In this document: positions 8,033 through 16,834 of the stretch, piece by piece
How the letters are laid out: each line of letters opens with the position of its first letter
How positions within the stretch are numbered: the first letter of the stretch is position 1
Origin: Paracoccus fistulariae
GTDB lineage: Bacteria; Pseudomonadota; Alphaproteobacteria; Rhodobacterales; Rhodobacteraceae
Assembly: GCF_028553785.1 (NCBI RefSeq)
Contig: NZ_CP067136.1
Location: 3,532,501 to 3,596,500, forward strand
Length of the DNA: 64,000 bases
Reading direction: 5' to 3'
The notes under the pieces: generated by a model
The model's database searches: none
What the model was told of the DNA's origin: nothing
The model's input: the letters and a program-made list of their open reading frames with translations, nothing else
Translations under genes and position numbers: made by a program

Positions 8033-8754
8033 CCGCGTCCGATAAAGGGCATATTGGTGGCCATCACGGTCATGAACTGCACATTCGCACCTGTCGGCAG
8101 GCTGGCCATATGCATCACCGAATCCGCCACGACCTGAACATCCATCAGGGGTTCGGCTTGCGGGGATGAACTGCTGACCTTTTGCAGCAGCTCGGTCGCG
8201 GCATTGCCGATGTCGATCTGACCACAGGCGATTCCGAAGGGGCGGCCATCCAGGGACAGGCTGCGGGTCAGCCCGGTGACCGCGTGTTTCGAGGTCGTAT
8301 AGGCAATGGAGCCGGCGCGCGGCGCATGGGCAGAGATAGAGCCGTTATTGATAATCCGCCCACCCTGCGGCTGCTGGGCGCGCATGATGCGAAAGGCCGC
8401 GCTGGCGCAGTTGAACATGCCATTCACATTGACATTGATCACATCGGCAAATGTCGCCGCATCCATCTGATCGGGCAGGGCAGGATCGGCGCCGCGCCCG
8501 GCATTGTTGAACAGAACATCCAGCCGACCCCACAGCCCTGCCGCCTTGTCGAAACTGTCGCTGACTGCGGCCGCATCCGTGACGTCGCAGGGCAGGATCA
8601 GGGCCTCGTGATCCTGCGCCGTTTCACGCAGGCTGCCCAGATGCCTGCCCAGCAGTCCGACATGCCAGCCATCGCGCAGGAAGCGGCGGGCGGTGGCACG
8701 CCCGATGCCGCTGCCCGCGCCGGTGATCAGGATGCTGCGCCGATCCGTCGTCAC
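8029..8754 (-). CDS. short-chain dehydrogenase/reductase (SDR)
   Basis: A classical SDR oxidoreductase of 241 residues. It has the cofactor motif TGAGSGIG at residues 11-18, NNAG near residue 88, the catalytic Ser in NNGSISAHAP, and the active-site pair in YTTSKHA. The start is GTG at 8754, three bases after the stop of the FAH-family gene upstream, so the two are surely co-expressed. An SDR plus FAH-type hydrolase is the arrangement seen in non-phosphorylating L-rhamnose and L-fucose degradation (2-keto-3-deoxy sugar acid dehydrogenase plus 2,4-diketo acid hydrolase). That substrate is an inference; no other sugar genes are in the window. Confidence 0.85.
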   Translation of the reverse strand: MTTDRRSILITGAGSGIGRATARRFLRDGWHVGLLGRHLGSLRETAQDHEALILPCDVTDAAAVSDSFDKAAGLWGRLDVLFNNAGRGADPALPDQMDAATFADVINVNVNGMFNCASAAFRIMRAQQPQGGRIINNGSISAHAPRAGSIAYTTSKHAVTGLTRSLSLDGRPFGIACGQIDIGNAATELLQKVSSSSPQAEPLMDVQVVADSVMHMASLPTGANVQFMTVMATNMPFIGRG

Positions 8755-8757
8755 GTC

Positions 8758-9612
8758 CTAGCCCCCGATCACGCGCTGCGTCTGTTCGCCAAGCCCCTCG
8801 ATGCCCAGCCGCATCACCTGACCATCGCGCAGATAGGCCGGCGGTTTTTGCGCCATGCCGACACCGGGCGGGGTGCCGGTGGTGATCAGATCGCCGGGCT
8901 GCAGCGTCGTGAACCGGGAACAGTAGGACACGATCTCGGCCGGGCCAAAGACCATCGTCGCGGTGCTGCCGTCCTGATAGCGGTGGCCATCGACCTCCAG
9001 CCACATCTTCAGGGCGCGCGGATCGGCAATCTCGTCAGCAGTCACCAGCCAGGGGCCAATCGGGCCGAAACCGTCATAGCCCTTGCCCTTGTCCCATGTG
9101 CCGCCGCGCTTCAACTGCCAGTCACGCTCGCTGATATCGTTCACAAGGCAATAGCCCGCGATATGGTCGAGCGCGTCCGATTCGCTGATATTCTTGGCCC
9201 TGCTGCCAATGACAATGCCCAGTTCCACCTCCCAATCGCTTGCCTCAGAGCCCGGGGGCAGGTGCAGATCGTCGTCCGGCCCGGCAATGCAGTTGGTCCA
9301 TTTCGTGAAGACGACCGGTTCTGTGGGCACATCCATCCCCGATTCGGCGGCGTGGTCGGCATAGTTCAGGCCAATCGCCAGAAACTTGTCGACACCGCCC
9401 ACACAGGCGCCCAGACGCAGATCCTTTTGCGCGATGCCGTCGATGAGTGGCAGCGAGGAGATGTCGATCTTGCGCAAAGCCTCCAGCCCGCGCGGCGTCA
9501 GGGTCTCTCCGCCGATATCATCGCAATGCGCGCTGAGATCGCGAACCCGGCCATCGCTGTCCAGAACACCCGGCTTTTCCTGCCCGACAGAGCCATAACG
9601 AACCAGTTTCAT
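8758..9612 (-). CDS. fumarylacetoacetate hydrolase family protein
   Basis: A 284-residue FAH-superfamily enzyme, which as a family cleave or hydrate 2-oxo acids using a divalent metal. Visible are the GLNYADHAAESGM motif near residue 85, the metal ligands in SDWEVELGIVIG near residue 125, and GPIGPWLVTADEI and ITTGTPPGVGM near the end. The ATG at 9612 follows GGGAGGGA; a longer frame to 9636 is less likely. It is followed directly by the SDR gene, and the pair may act on a 2,4-diketo-3-deoxy sugar acid. Ureidoglycolate lyase and related annotations are possible alternatives. Confidence 0.85.
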   Translation of the reverse strand: MKLVRYGSVGQEKPGVLDSDGRVRDLSAHCDDIGGETLTPRGLEALRKIDISSLPLIDGIAQKDLRLGACVGGVDKFLAIGLNYADHAAESGMDVPTEPVVFTKWTNCIAGPDDDLHLPPGSEASDWEVELGIVIGSRAKNISESDALDHIAGYCLVNDISERDWQLKRGGTWDKGKGYDGFGPIGPWLVTADEIADPRALKMWLEVDGHRYQDGSTATMVFGPAEIVSYCSRFTTLQPGDLITTGTPPGVGMAQKPPAYLRDGQVMRLGIEGLGEQTQRVIGG

Positions 9613-9761
9613 CTGCATCCCTCCCATCTGCGGCACGGTATGTGCCAGCCATTCGTGTCATCACGCGTATCGTAAGGGAAGTTGGCCTTCGCGATTTTCT
9701 TTAGTTAGAGGATGCTGTGCCCCCGGATTATTGGACAACGCGGTGGGTCGGACAGCAGAAA

Positions 9762-9782
9762 GCCCGCAACAATGCTGCGGGC
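9762..9782 (-). terminator. terminator after the bactofilin gene
   Basis: Seven-bp stem GCCCGCA / TGCGGGC with a 7-base loop, followed on the minus strand by TTTCT. It sits 30 bases beyond the bactofilin stop codon. The stretch from here to the FAH start at 9612 contains no gene. Confidence 0.65.
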
Positions 9783-9811
9783 CATCAGAATCGGAGGATG
9801 TATCAGCCGGA

Positions 9812-10303
9812 TCAGCTGGCGCTTGGCGGGGCCAGCTTCTTGGTGCCGCCATTGGACAGCGGATCTTCCTGACGCTGGACCGAGCCTTCGAAATGGGCGC
9901 CCGATTCGATCGCGATGGTCTTGTGGATGATATCGCCTTCGACACGCGCGGTGGCCGACAGGCGCAGCTTCAACCCGCGCACGCGACCGATGACGCGGCC
10001 ATGGACCACGACGTCATCGCCGACGATCTCACCCTTGATGGTGGCGCTTTCGCCGACCGTCAGCTGATGCGCGCGGACATCGCCTTCGACATTGCCCTCG
10101 ATCTGGATATCGCCCTGGGTGCGGATATTGCCCGTGACCGTCAGGTCCGATGACAGGACCGAAGGGGCCGTGCGGCTGCGCGGTGCAGAGGGCGCCTCGG
10201 GCGTGCGCTCGGCTGCGGTCGGGGCCGGGGTCGATTCGGCAGGTTCCGCAGGTGCGGAACCTTGCTGGGGACGGTTTTCGGTCACTCGAGTCTTAGAAAA
10301 CAT
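9812..10303 (-). CDS. bactofilin (polymer-forming cytoskeletal protein)
   Basis: A 163-residue bactofilin, a beta-helical protein that polymerises without nucleotide and scaffolds cell-wall enzymes. The N-terminus (residues 1-47) is Pro/Ala-rich and disordered. Residues 48-145 show the repeating hexad-like beta-helix pattern: LTVTGNIRTQGDIQIEGNVEGDV, then VHGRVIGRVRG and VEGDIIHKTI. The start overlaps the stop of the M23 peptidase gene by 11 bases. A bactofilin beside a membrane M23 endopeptidase is a known pairing in which the bactofilin localises wall remodelling, so this pair probably works the same way. Confidence 0.9.
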   Translation of the reverse strand: MFSKTRVTENRPQQGSAPAEPAESTPAPTAAERTPEAPSAPRSRTAPSVLSSDLTVTGNIRTQGDIQIEGNVEGDVRAHQLTVGESATIKGEIVGDDVVVHGRVIGRVRGLKLRLSATARVEGDIIHKTIAIESGAHFEGSVQRQEDPLSNGGTKKLAPPSAS

Positions 10304-11588
10304 TTTCTGCTGCCTTGATGAAGCTCATCGGATCTACGGCCCGACCGTTCATGCGCACTTCATAATGCAGATGCGGTCCGGTCGAGCGCCCAGTATTGCC
10401 AATATCACCAATCAGGTCGCCTTGCGACACCCTTTGTCCCACTTTTACGCGAATACGCGACAGGTGGCCGAAGCGGGTTTCGGTGCCCAATTCGTGCTGG
10501 ATCTTGATCAGATTGCCATAGGCGCCCTGACGGCTGGCATGGGTCACAACGCCATCGCCCGGGGCATAGACCGGCGTGCCGGTCGGGGCGGCCATGTCCA
10601 TGCCTTCATGGCGGCGACCCCAGCGACGCCCGAAATTGGAACTGAGACGGAAAGAGTCGCGCACCGGCATGACCATAGGCAGCTTTTCCATCGCAATGCG
10701 ATAGGTGTTCATCTGGTCCAGCGTGACGATGATCTGGTTCGCCTTCGTCTCGCCCCGCGACAGCGCGGCATCGCCGCGGGTCGAGCGTGACACCGGCGTC
10801 AGCGGGCCGCCCTGACCGGAATAACCGCTGCGGATCGTGGCCAGAACATCATCCGGGTCCATGCCGACCGAGCGGAAGACATCATCCAGCGGCTTGACCG
10901 AGACCGTGACGGCATTTTCCAGCTGCGTCAGGATTTCATCGTTACGCGCCAGGATCTGGTCGCGCTCGACAGCCATGTCATTGGCGGCACGCTGGGCCTC
11001 TTCGGCCTGCTGGACGGCGCTTGCGCGTTCTGACGCGGCCTGACGAAGCTCTCCGGACAGGATGTCCAGCGCGGTCGAGAATTCCTCGTCACGGGCGGCG
11101 GAAACGATGGCCTCATTTCCTTCTGCGGCAGTGGCGGCAATGCGCTGTGCGTCGTCGCGTTCGGTGATGGCATCGCGCAGGGTGGACTGGACCACGCCCA
11201 GCCCGGTTTCCAATTCGCGCCGACCCTCCTCCGAGGCCAGCAGCCTGGACTGCATCTGCGACACCTGCTCCAGCGCGACGGCAAAGCGGTTCTGCGCGGC
11301 GACGGCTTCGGCGGCACGTGCGTCCCGCTCTTCCGACAGCTGGTTCAGCCGCTCTTCGAAGGCCGCCTGCGTGCGCAGCATCTGATCGCGCGAGGTGCCC
11401 GAACTGATCGCGTCAATCGCCAGGATCGAGCTTGCCACCAGCGTCCAGCCAAAGACCGCCGCCAGGCCGCTGATCCCGACCATCTGCGTCGTGGGCGTCA
11501 GGCGGACAAAGCGCGTGGCGTCTTCTGAGCGCAGGAAAAGTCGTTTCTCGGGCAGGAATCTTTCCAGCGAGGCGTTCAGTCGGCTCAT
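10293..11588 (-). CDS. membrane-anchored M23 family peptidoglycan endopeptidase
   Basis: A 431-residue wall hydrolase or regulator. It has a short basic cytoplasmic N-terminus, one membrane segment at about residues 37-58 (GISGLAAVFGWTLVASSIL), a long periplasmic coiled coil (about 70-260), and a C-terminal M23/LytM domain from about 300. The domain keeps the zinc ligands in RRHEGMDMA and in GPHLHYEV. I placed the start at the ATG at 11588; the frame is open much further upstream, but that part is antisense to the ScfR gene. The ribosome binding site is weak, so a TTG a few codons upstream is possible. Overlaps the bactofilin start by 11 bases. Confidence 0.88.
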   Translation of the reverse strand: MSRLNASLERFLPEKRLFLRSEDATRFVRLTPTTQMVGISGLAAVFGWTLVASSILAIDAISSGTSRDQMLRTQAAFEERLNQLSEERDARAAEAVAAQNRFAVALEQVSQMQSRLLASEEGRRELETGLGVVQSTLRDAITERDDAQRIAATAAEGNEAIVSAARDEEFSTALDILSGELRQAASERASAVQQAEEAQRAANDMAVERDQILARNDEILTQLENAVTVSVKPLDDVFRSVGMDPDDVLATIRSGYSGQGGPLTPVSRSTRGDAALSRGETKANQIIVTLDQMNTYRIAMEKLPMVMPVRDSFRLSSNFGRRWGRRHEGMDMAAPTGTPVYAPGDGVVTHASRQGAYGNLIKIQHELGTETRFGHLSRIRVKVGQRVSQGDLIGDIGNTGRSTGPHLHYEVRMNGRAVDPMSFIKAAENVF

Positions 11589-11784
11589 GAGTTTCGGCAA
11601 GGCACGTCCCCTGATATTGCGCCCCTTGCTGCGATACCGGGACGATCTGGTTCCATCAGACTGGCGGTAAACAAGACCTGTGCCTTCTTGGCAACAAGCC
11701 AGTTGCCTTAGCTTCCTAAGATGGGCGGATACCTGCCCCTTTGGGCGAAAACTCGCCGAATATCGCGGATCTGATCTGTAGGAA

Positions 11785-13182
11785 TCATGAAATTTCATAG
11801 GGGAGAGGCCCATTTCGGTCGGATGGGATGCGTAATGGTCGGTCGATTGGCGGCACCGATCGCTGGTGGCAGGCCGGGCGCGGGCAGATTCGGCACGAGA
11901 TTCCGATCGGCTCGAACATGCTGGGGCGCGACAGGTCCAGACCATCGGCATAGACAAGGTGATCGGCAAATCCGATCTCGCATCCCAGGCCGATGGCAAA
12001 GCGGCGAACCGGCGCGTTGAAGGCGCCTGCATGTTTCGACACATCGCGCGACAGCAGCAGATAGCGCACCCCGTCGGGCGTCTCGGCCAGCTGCCTGAGG
12101 AAACGTCCGGGCTGCTCGAACGCCTGATGGACGTTCCACAGCGGGCAGGCACCGCCGAAACGCGCGAATTGCAGCCGCGCGGCCGAATGGCGCTTGGTGA
12201 TGGTCCCGGCCTGATCGACGCGCACGAAAAAGAACGGCACGCCCTTCATGCCCGGCCGCTGCAAGGTCGACAGGCGATGGGCCACCTGTTCCAGAGAGGC
12301 GCCAAAGAGATGCGACAGACGCTCCAGATCGTGGCGTTCGGTCTGGGCGGCGGCAATGAAGGGGCGATAGGGCATCAGGGCGGCGCCCGCAAAGTAATTG
12401 GCCAGCCCCACACGGGCGATCTCTCGCGCGGTCGGGCTGCGGAAACGGGCCAGATCCAGCGTCGCCTCTAACAGGTCATGCTGCTTTTCCAGCGCCACCA
12501 GATGCAGAAGCTGAAAGACCTGCGTGGCGCGTTCGGCGGCGGCATTCACCTGCAGCAGGTTGCCATCGCGGTGAAAGACGGCGGTCGCGGGCAGTTCCAC
12601 CTCTTTGACGGAAATGCCGCTTTGCCCAAGCGTTTCGATGGCCAGCGCGCGCGGATCCGCGCGCGTGCCGCCCGGGCAGGCAAACCGTTCCGCCGCGCGG
12701 TCGACGGCATCAATGTAATTGTCGCAATAGTGGAAGAAATCCCGCACCTCTTCCCAGGGGGTCGAACTGCTGTTCTGGCCAGCCGCGCCGATTGCCTCAT
12801 CCAGAGCTGCCAGCCGTTCCTGGCTTTGACGGTGCAGCCGGTAGAGGTCCAGAAAAGCCCGCGCCAGAACCGGCGCATTGCTGGCAGCCAGCCGCAGATC
12901 GGCCAGCGGCGGGGTGGTGTCAAAGACCGGATCTGCCAGCGCCTCCTGCATGTCGATGACCATCCGCTCGGCATCGCCTGCTGACAGCGTGGTCAGGTCG
13001 ACGCCGAATTCCTGCGCCAGCCGCAGCAGCACCCCCGCAGAGATGGGGCGGTGATTGTTTTCCATCTGCGACAGATAGGGCAGTGAGATCCCCAGCCGCT
13101 CGGCAAAATGGCGCTGTGTCAATCCGCTGCGCGCGCGGGTTTCGCGCAGCGACGTTCCGGCATAGATCTTTTGCGTGGCCAT
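11785..13182 (-). CDS. ScfR/RamB-family short-chain acyl-CoA transcriptional regulator
   Basis: A 465-residue regulator with three parts. Residues 5-70 are an XRE-type helix-turn-helix (SLRETRARSGLTQRHFAERL and LPYLSQMENN). The middle, about 150-330, is related to the IrrE/ImmA fold. The C-terminal DUF2083-like domain ends in GISCRICPRPACHQRS, a Cys-containing signature of the ScfR group. Members such as PccR and RamB sense acyl-CoA status and control propionyl-CoA or acetate metabolism. The ATG at 13182 is preceded by GGGG; upstream codons are not family sequence. Two TTTGCAAA palindromes lie 17-46 bases upstream of the start, suggesting autoregulation. Confidence 0.88.
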   Translation of the reverse strand: MATQKIYAGTSLRETRARSGLTQRHFAERLGISLPYLSQMENNHRPISAGVLLRLAQEFGVDLTTLSAGDAERMVIDMQEALADPVFDTTPPLADLRLAASNAPVLARAFLDLYRLHRQSQERLAALDEAIGAAGQNSSSTPWEEVRDFFHYCDNYIDAVDRAAERFACPGGTRADPRALAIETLGQSGISVKEVELPATAVFHRDGNLLQVNAAAERATQVFQLLHLVALEKQHDLLEATLDLARFRSPTAREIARVGLANYFAGAALMPYRPFIAAAQTERHDLERLSHLFGASLEQVAHRLSTLQRPGMKGVPFFFVRVDQAGTITKRHSAARLQFARFGGACPLWNVHQAFEQPGRFLRQLAETPDGVRYLLLSRDVSKHAGAFNAPVRRFAIGLGCEIGFADHLVYADGLDLSRPSMFEPIGISCRICPRPACHQRSVPPIDRPLRIPSDRNGPLPYEIS

Positions 13183-13198
13183 TTTGCTGCCCCATGTA

Positions 13199-13228
13199 TT
13201 TTGCAAAATAGCCCATAGCCTTTGCAAA
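13199..13228. promoter_or_regulatory. two TTTGCAAA palindromes upstream of the ScfR-family gene
   Basis: TTTTGCAAAA at 13199-13208 and TTTGCAAA at 13221-13228 have centres 21 bp apart, two helical turns, so a dimer or tetramer could bind one face of the DNA. They lie immediately upstream of the regulator gene, where an autoregulatory operator would be expected. Confidence 0.65.
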
Positions 13229-13338
13229 TGGCGCAAGGCAAGCTGGCTGACGGGGATGGGCCCCGGAAATCCTGTGCAATCCTGGCTCATGCCAGCAGAT
13301 TGGCGCGGATTGGTTAAGATCCGGTTTCGCCCGTGATT

Positions 13339-14535
13339 TTACCGCCTGCGCGCCAGTTGCCGTTCCCGGCGAAACACCCAGAGGATCGCGATCAGGCTGC
13401 CCAGGGCCGAGGCGCACATGATCACCAGCAGCGGCGTCGCCCCCGAACCCGGGGTCAGCAATGCGCCGGCAAGGGCCGACAGGATCGCACCGCCCGCCAC
13501 GGTCAGCGCGCCGCCCAGACCGCTGGCCGTTCCCGCCAGTTCCGGCCGCACATTCATCATCCCGGCATTGGCATTGGGCAGGACCATGCCATTGCCCATC
13601 CCCATGAAGACAATTGCCCCGAAGAACGTCCAAGGGCTGATCAACCCGGCCAGATCGCAGACCAGCGAGAAGGCAAGCGCCACCGCGCAGAGGACGGCGC
13701 CCAGCAGGATCATCCGGTTGATGCCAATGCTGCGCGCAAACCGGCCGGACAGGAAATTCCCCGTCAGATAGCCGATCGAGGGCGCCATGAAATAATAGCC
13801 GACCTCGGCCGGGGTCATTTGAAAAACGTTCAGGCCGACAAAGGGCGCCCCGCCAAGATAGGCGAAAAAGCAGCCCGAGCTGAAGGTTGCCGCGGCGCAA
13901 TAGCCCCAGAAACGCACGGATCGCGCCAGCATGGGATAATTCGCGATCTGCTGCTGTATCGAAAGGCCGCCATCGCGAACCGTCTCGCCCAGATCCCACC
14001 AGGCCAGCAACATCACCAGAAAGGCGATGAAGCCCATGGCCGCGAAATTCGCCTGCCAGCCGAAGCTTTCGTCCAGAAAGCCGCCGATTACCGGCGCGAT
14101 CATGGGCACCACGGCCATTCCCATGGTCACGTAACCGATCATCGAGGCCGCCTCGGCCCCTTCATATTGATCCCGGATCACCGCGCGCGGCACCAGCAGG
14201 CAGACGGCAATGACCGATTGCAGCAGGCGAAAGAACATGAAGCCCGCAATCGTCTGGGCCAGAAGCGTGCCAATGGTTGCCGCGATAAAGATGACCAGCC
14301 CGCCCAGAACCACCGGGCGGCGGCCATAGCGGTCGCTGATCGGTCCCGCCACAAGCTGCAGCAGCGCCGTTGCGCCGATATAGGCCGATACGGACAGCTG
14401 CATCACCGCGTAATCGACGCCGAAATACCGGGCCATGCCGGGCAGCGAGGGCAGAAAGACATTCATCGACAGCGCCGCGATGCCCGACAGGGCCACAAGC
14501 GTCAGGATATGAGGTGCCGATCTGGCCGCTGTCAT
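13339..14535 (-). CDS. Bcr/CflA family multidrug efflux MFS transporter
   Basis: An inner-membrane major facilitator of 398 residues with about 12 hydrophobic segments. The MFS motif GPISDRYGRRPVVLGG is near residue 60, between segments 2 and 3. The N-terminus SMNVFLPSLPGMARYF is characteristic of the Bcr/CflA drug-resistance group. The ATG at 14535 is supported by AAGGGG upstream; an earlier ATG would overlap dnaB. It follows dnaB by 19 bases on the same strand. Substrate unknown. A second member of the same group is at 30828-32036. Confidence 0.87.
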   Translation of the reverse strand: MTAARSAPHILTLVALSGIAALSMNVFLPSLPGMARYFGVDYAVMQLSVSAYIGATALLQLVAGPISDRYGRRPVVLGGLVIFIAATIGTLLAQTIAGFMFFRLLQSVIAVCLLVPRAVIRDQYEGAEAASMIGYVTMGMAVVPMIAPVIGGFLDESFGWQANFAAMGFIAFLVMLLAWWDLGETVRDGGLSIQQQIANYPMLARSVRFWGYCAAATFSSGCFFAYLGGAPFVGLNVFQMTPAEVGYYFMAPSIGYLTGNFLSGRFARSIGINRMILLGAVLCAVALAFSLVCDLAGLISPWTFFGAIVFMGMGNGMVLPNANAGMMNVRPELAGTASGLGGALTVAGGAILSALAGALLTPGSGATPLLVIMCASALGSLIAILWVFRRERQLARRR

Positions 14536-14554
14536 CGGCGGCCGCCCCTTCGGT

Positions 14555-16051
14555 TCAGTCCCATTGAGTCTGCCGGTCCTTGGCCAGATTGCCAAAGCGG
14601 GTGAACTGCCCCTCGAAAGCCAGTTCGACCGTGCCGATGGGGCCGTGGCGCTGCTTGCCCAGGATCACCTCGGCCTTGCCATGCACCTGCTCCATGATCT
14701 GCTGCCATTTCGCCATCGCATCCAGATCGCTGTCCGAGGGTTTTTCGCGTTCCTTGTAATATTCCTCTCGGAACACGAACATCACGATATCGGCGTCCTG
14801 TTCGATACTGCCGGATTCCCGCAGATCCGAAAGCTGGGGGCGCTTATCCTCGCGGTTTTCGACCTGACGCGACAGCTGCGACAGCGCGATCACCGGGATG
14901 TTCAGCTCTTTGGCGACAGCCTTCAGACCCTGCGTGATCTCACTGACCTCATTGACGCGGCTATCCTTGGCCGAGGCCGCTTTCAGAAGCTGCAGATAGT
15001 CCACCATCAGCACATCCAGACCATGTGTCCGCTTCAGCTTGCGGGCGCGGGCGGCAAGCTGGTTGATGGGCAGGGCGGGGGTGTCGTCGATATAAAGCGG
15101 GCAGTTCTGCAAGGCATGGGCGGCTTCGACGAAACGGCGGAATTCGGCCTCATCCATATTGCCGCTGCGGATGCGCTCGGACGGCACCTCGGCGGCTTCG
15201 GACAGGATCCGGGCGGCAAGCTGTTCGGCCGACATTTCCAGGCTGAAAAAGCCGACAACGCCGCCTTCCACCGTGCCATGGGTGCCATCCGCCTTTTCGC
15301 CCATCTTATGCGCCTTGGCGATGTTGAAGGCGATATTCGTGGCCAGCGAGGTTTTCCCCATCGAGGGGCGCCCCGCAAGGATGATCAGGTCGGAATTGTT
15401 CAGCCCGCCCATCTTGCCATCCAGATCGATCAGCCCGGTCGAGATCCCCGACAGCTTGCCATCGCGCTGATAGGCGGCATTGGCGGCCTGCACCGCGCCG
15501 GTCACGGCTTTCAGAAAGCTCTGGAACCCGCGTTCGGCCACGCCCTGTTCGCCCAGCTTGTACAGGGTCTGCTCGGCGGCCTTGATCTGTTCTTCGGCAT
15601 CGTCGCCAACCTCATGGGTCGAGGCGCGGGCGGCGATATCCTGACCCAGTTGCATCAGTTCCCGGCGCAGAGCGAATTCGCGGATCATCTGGGCATAGTC
15701 GCGCGCCGCATAGGCCGAGATCGCGGCGCTGGCCATGCGGGCCAGATAGGGGGCGCCGCCCAGTTCTTTCAGGCCCTCGTCATTTTCCAGAAAGGCCTTG
15801 ATCGTGACCGGGCTGGCCAGTGCGTTCTTGCGAATCCGCTCGGCGCAGATGTCATAGATGCGGGCGTGGACGGGATGGTAGAAATGTTCGGGCTTGATGA
15901 TCTGGCTGACGCGGTCAAAGACGTCGTTATTCGTCAGCAGCGCGCCCAGCAATTGCTGCTCGGCTTCCAGCGAAAAGGGGATCGCGGCCTTTTCCTCATC
16001 CGTGCCTTCCTGACCCGGAACGATTACACGCAATCCGCTCATTATCGTCAT
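14555..16051 (-). CDS. dnaB: replicative DNA helicase DnaB
   Basis: Hexameric 5'-3' helicase of the replication fork, 498 residues. The N-terminal domain begins at IPFSLEAEQQLLGALL. The RecA-like domain has Walker A GRPSMGKTS near residue 228, the Walker B region VLMVDYLQLL, and the DnaB signature LSQLSRQVENREDKRPQLSD. Two ATG codons compete: M1 at 16051 has AAGGG very close, while M4 at 16042 has it 12 bases away; the difference is three residues. DnaA-box-like sequences lie about 80-100 bases upstream. Confidence 0.95.
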   Translation of the reverse strand: MTIMSGLRVIVPGQEGTDEEKAAIPFSLEAEQQLLGALLTNNDVFDRVSQIIKPEHFYHPVHARIYDICAERIRKNALASPVTIKAFLENDEGLKELGGAPYLARMASAAISAYAARDYAQMIREFALRRELMQLGQDIAARASTHEVGDDAEEQIKAAEQTLYKLGEQGVAERGFQSFLKAVTGAVQAANAAYQRDGKLSGISTGLIDLDGKMGGLNNSDLIILAGRPSMGKTSLATNIAFNIAKAHKMGEKADGTHGTVEGGVVGFFSLEMSAEQLAARILSEAAEVPSERIRSGNMDEAEFRRFVEAAHALQNCPLYIDDTPALPINQLAARARKLKRTHGLDVLMVDYLQLLKAASAKDSRVNEVSEITQGLKAVAKELNIPVIALSQLSRQVENREDKRPQLSDLRESGSIEQDADIVMFVFREEYYKEREKPSDSDLDAMAKWQQIMEQVHGKAEVILGKQRHGPIGTVELAFEGQFTRFGNLAKDRQTQWD

Positions 16052-16090
16052 GTCCCTTGTTGCCTGTCGTGTCAGTCTAGCCCAGAAGCA

Positions 16091-16114
16091 GGCCGCGCGA
16101 AATGCCGCGCGGCC
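16091..16114 (-). terminator. GC-rich hairpin after pyrE
   Basis: A perfect 9-bp GC-only stem (GGCCGCGCG with its complement) and 6-base loop lie between pyrE and dnaB. There is no U tract, so it may act as an mRNA 3'-end or pause structure rather than a classical terminator. Confidence 0.4.
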
Positions 16115-16133
16115 GGATATCGGTGCATCATTC

Positions 16134-16153
16134 TGTGGATAGCCTGTGGATAA
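16134..16153 (-). promoter_or_regulatory. two tandem DnaA boxes upstream of dnaB
   Basis: TGTGGATAA at 16145-16153 is the exact complement of the consensus DnaA box TTATCCACA. TGTGGATAG at 16134-16142 matches 8 of 9. Their starts are 11 bp apart, one helical turn, in the same orientation, in the pyrE-dnaB intergenic region. DnaA control of dnaB transcription is an inference. Confidence 0.6.
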
Positions 16154-16162
16154 CCCACAAGA

Positions 16163-16834
16163 TCAGCTATTGGCCGCCTGCCATGCACGCGGATTGCTGA
16201 GGAAGGTCTGAACCTCGTTCAGCGTGCTTTCGTCAAAGGCTTCCTGCCGCCGCGCCTCTTCCAGCACATCCCACCAGGTGCAGAGGAAATGCAGGTTGAC
16301 GCCATGATCGGCCAGCTTCTGCGTGGTTTCGGGGAAGATGCCGTAATAGAAGATCACCGCCGTATGGGCGCAACTCGCGCCGGTCTCGCGGATCGCATCC
16401 ACGAAAGACAGCTTGCTGCCGCCATCGGTGGTCAGATCCTCGACCAGTAGCACGCGCTGGCCTTCGGTCATCACGCCCTCGATCCGGGCATTGCGGCCAT
16501 AGCCCTTGGGCTTCTTGCGCACATAGGTCATCGGCAGGCTCAGCCGTTCGGCCACCATCGCGCCAAAGGGGATACCCGCCGTTTCGCCGCCCGCGACATT
16601 GTCGAAGGCATCGAAGCCGACATTGCGTTGGACGGTCGCGGCCAGAAAATCCATCAGCGTCTGACGCACGCGCGGAAAGCTGATGATCCGGCGGCAATCC
16701 ACATAGGTCGGACCTTTCAGACCCGAGGCATAGGTGAAGGGCGTTTCGGCATTGAAATCAACCGCCTTGATTTCCAGCAGCATCCGCGCCGTCAGCCGGG
16801 CAATTTCTTCGCGGGTGGGGTAGGGCAGGCTCAT
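16163..16834 (-). CDS. pyrE: orotate phosphoribosyltransferase
   Basis: Fifth step of pyrimidine synthesis: joins orotate and PRPP to give OMP. The 223 residues carry the PRPP-binding motif [14 protein letters not shown] near residue 128, and the substrate loop region [19 protein letters not shown]. Its ATG overlaps the stop of pyrC (ATGA), so the two pyrimidine genes are coupled. Length and motifs fit the bacterial enzyme. No unusual features. Confidence 0.95.
   Translation of the reverse strand: MSLPYPTREEIARLTARMLLEIKAVDFNAETPFTYASGLKGPTYVDCRRIISFPRVRQTLMDFLAATVQRNVGFDAFDNVAGGETAGIPFGAMVAERLSLPMTYVRKKPKGYGRNARIEGVMTEGQRVLLVEDLTTDGGSKLSFVDAIRETGASCAHTAVIFYYGIFPETTQKLADHGVNLHFLCTWWDVLEEARRQEAFDESTLNEVQTFLSNPRAWQAANS

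Noticed and set aside
11690..11707. GGCAAC / GTTGCC inverted repeat downstream of the ScfR gene
   Set aside because: A 6-bp stem without a T tract is too weak to call a terminator.
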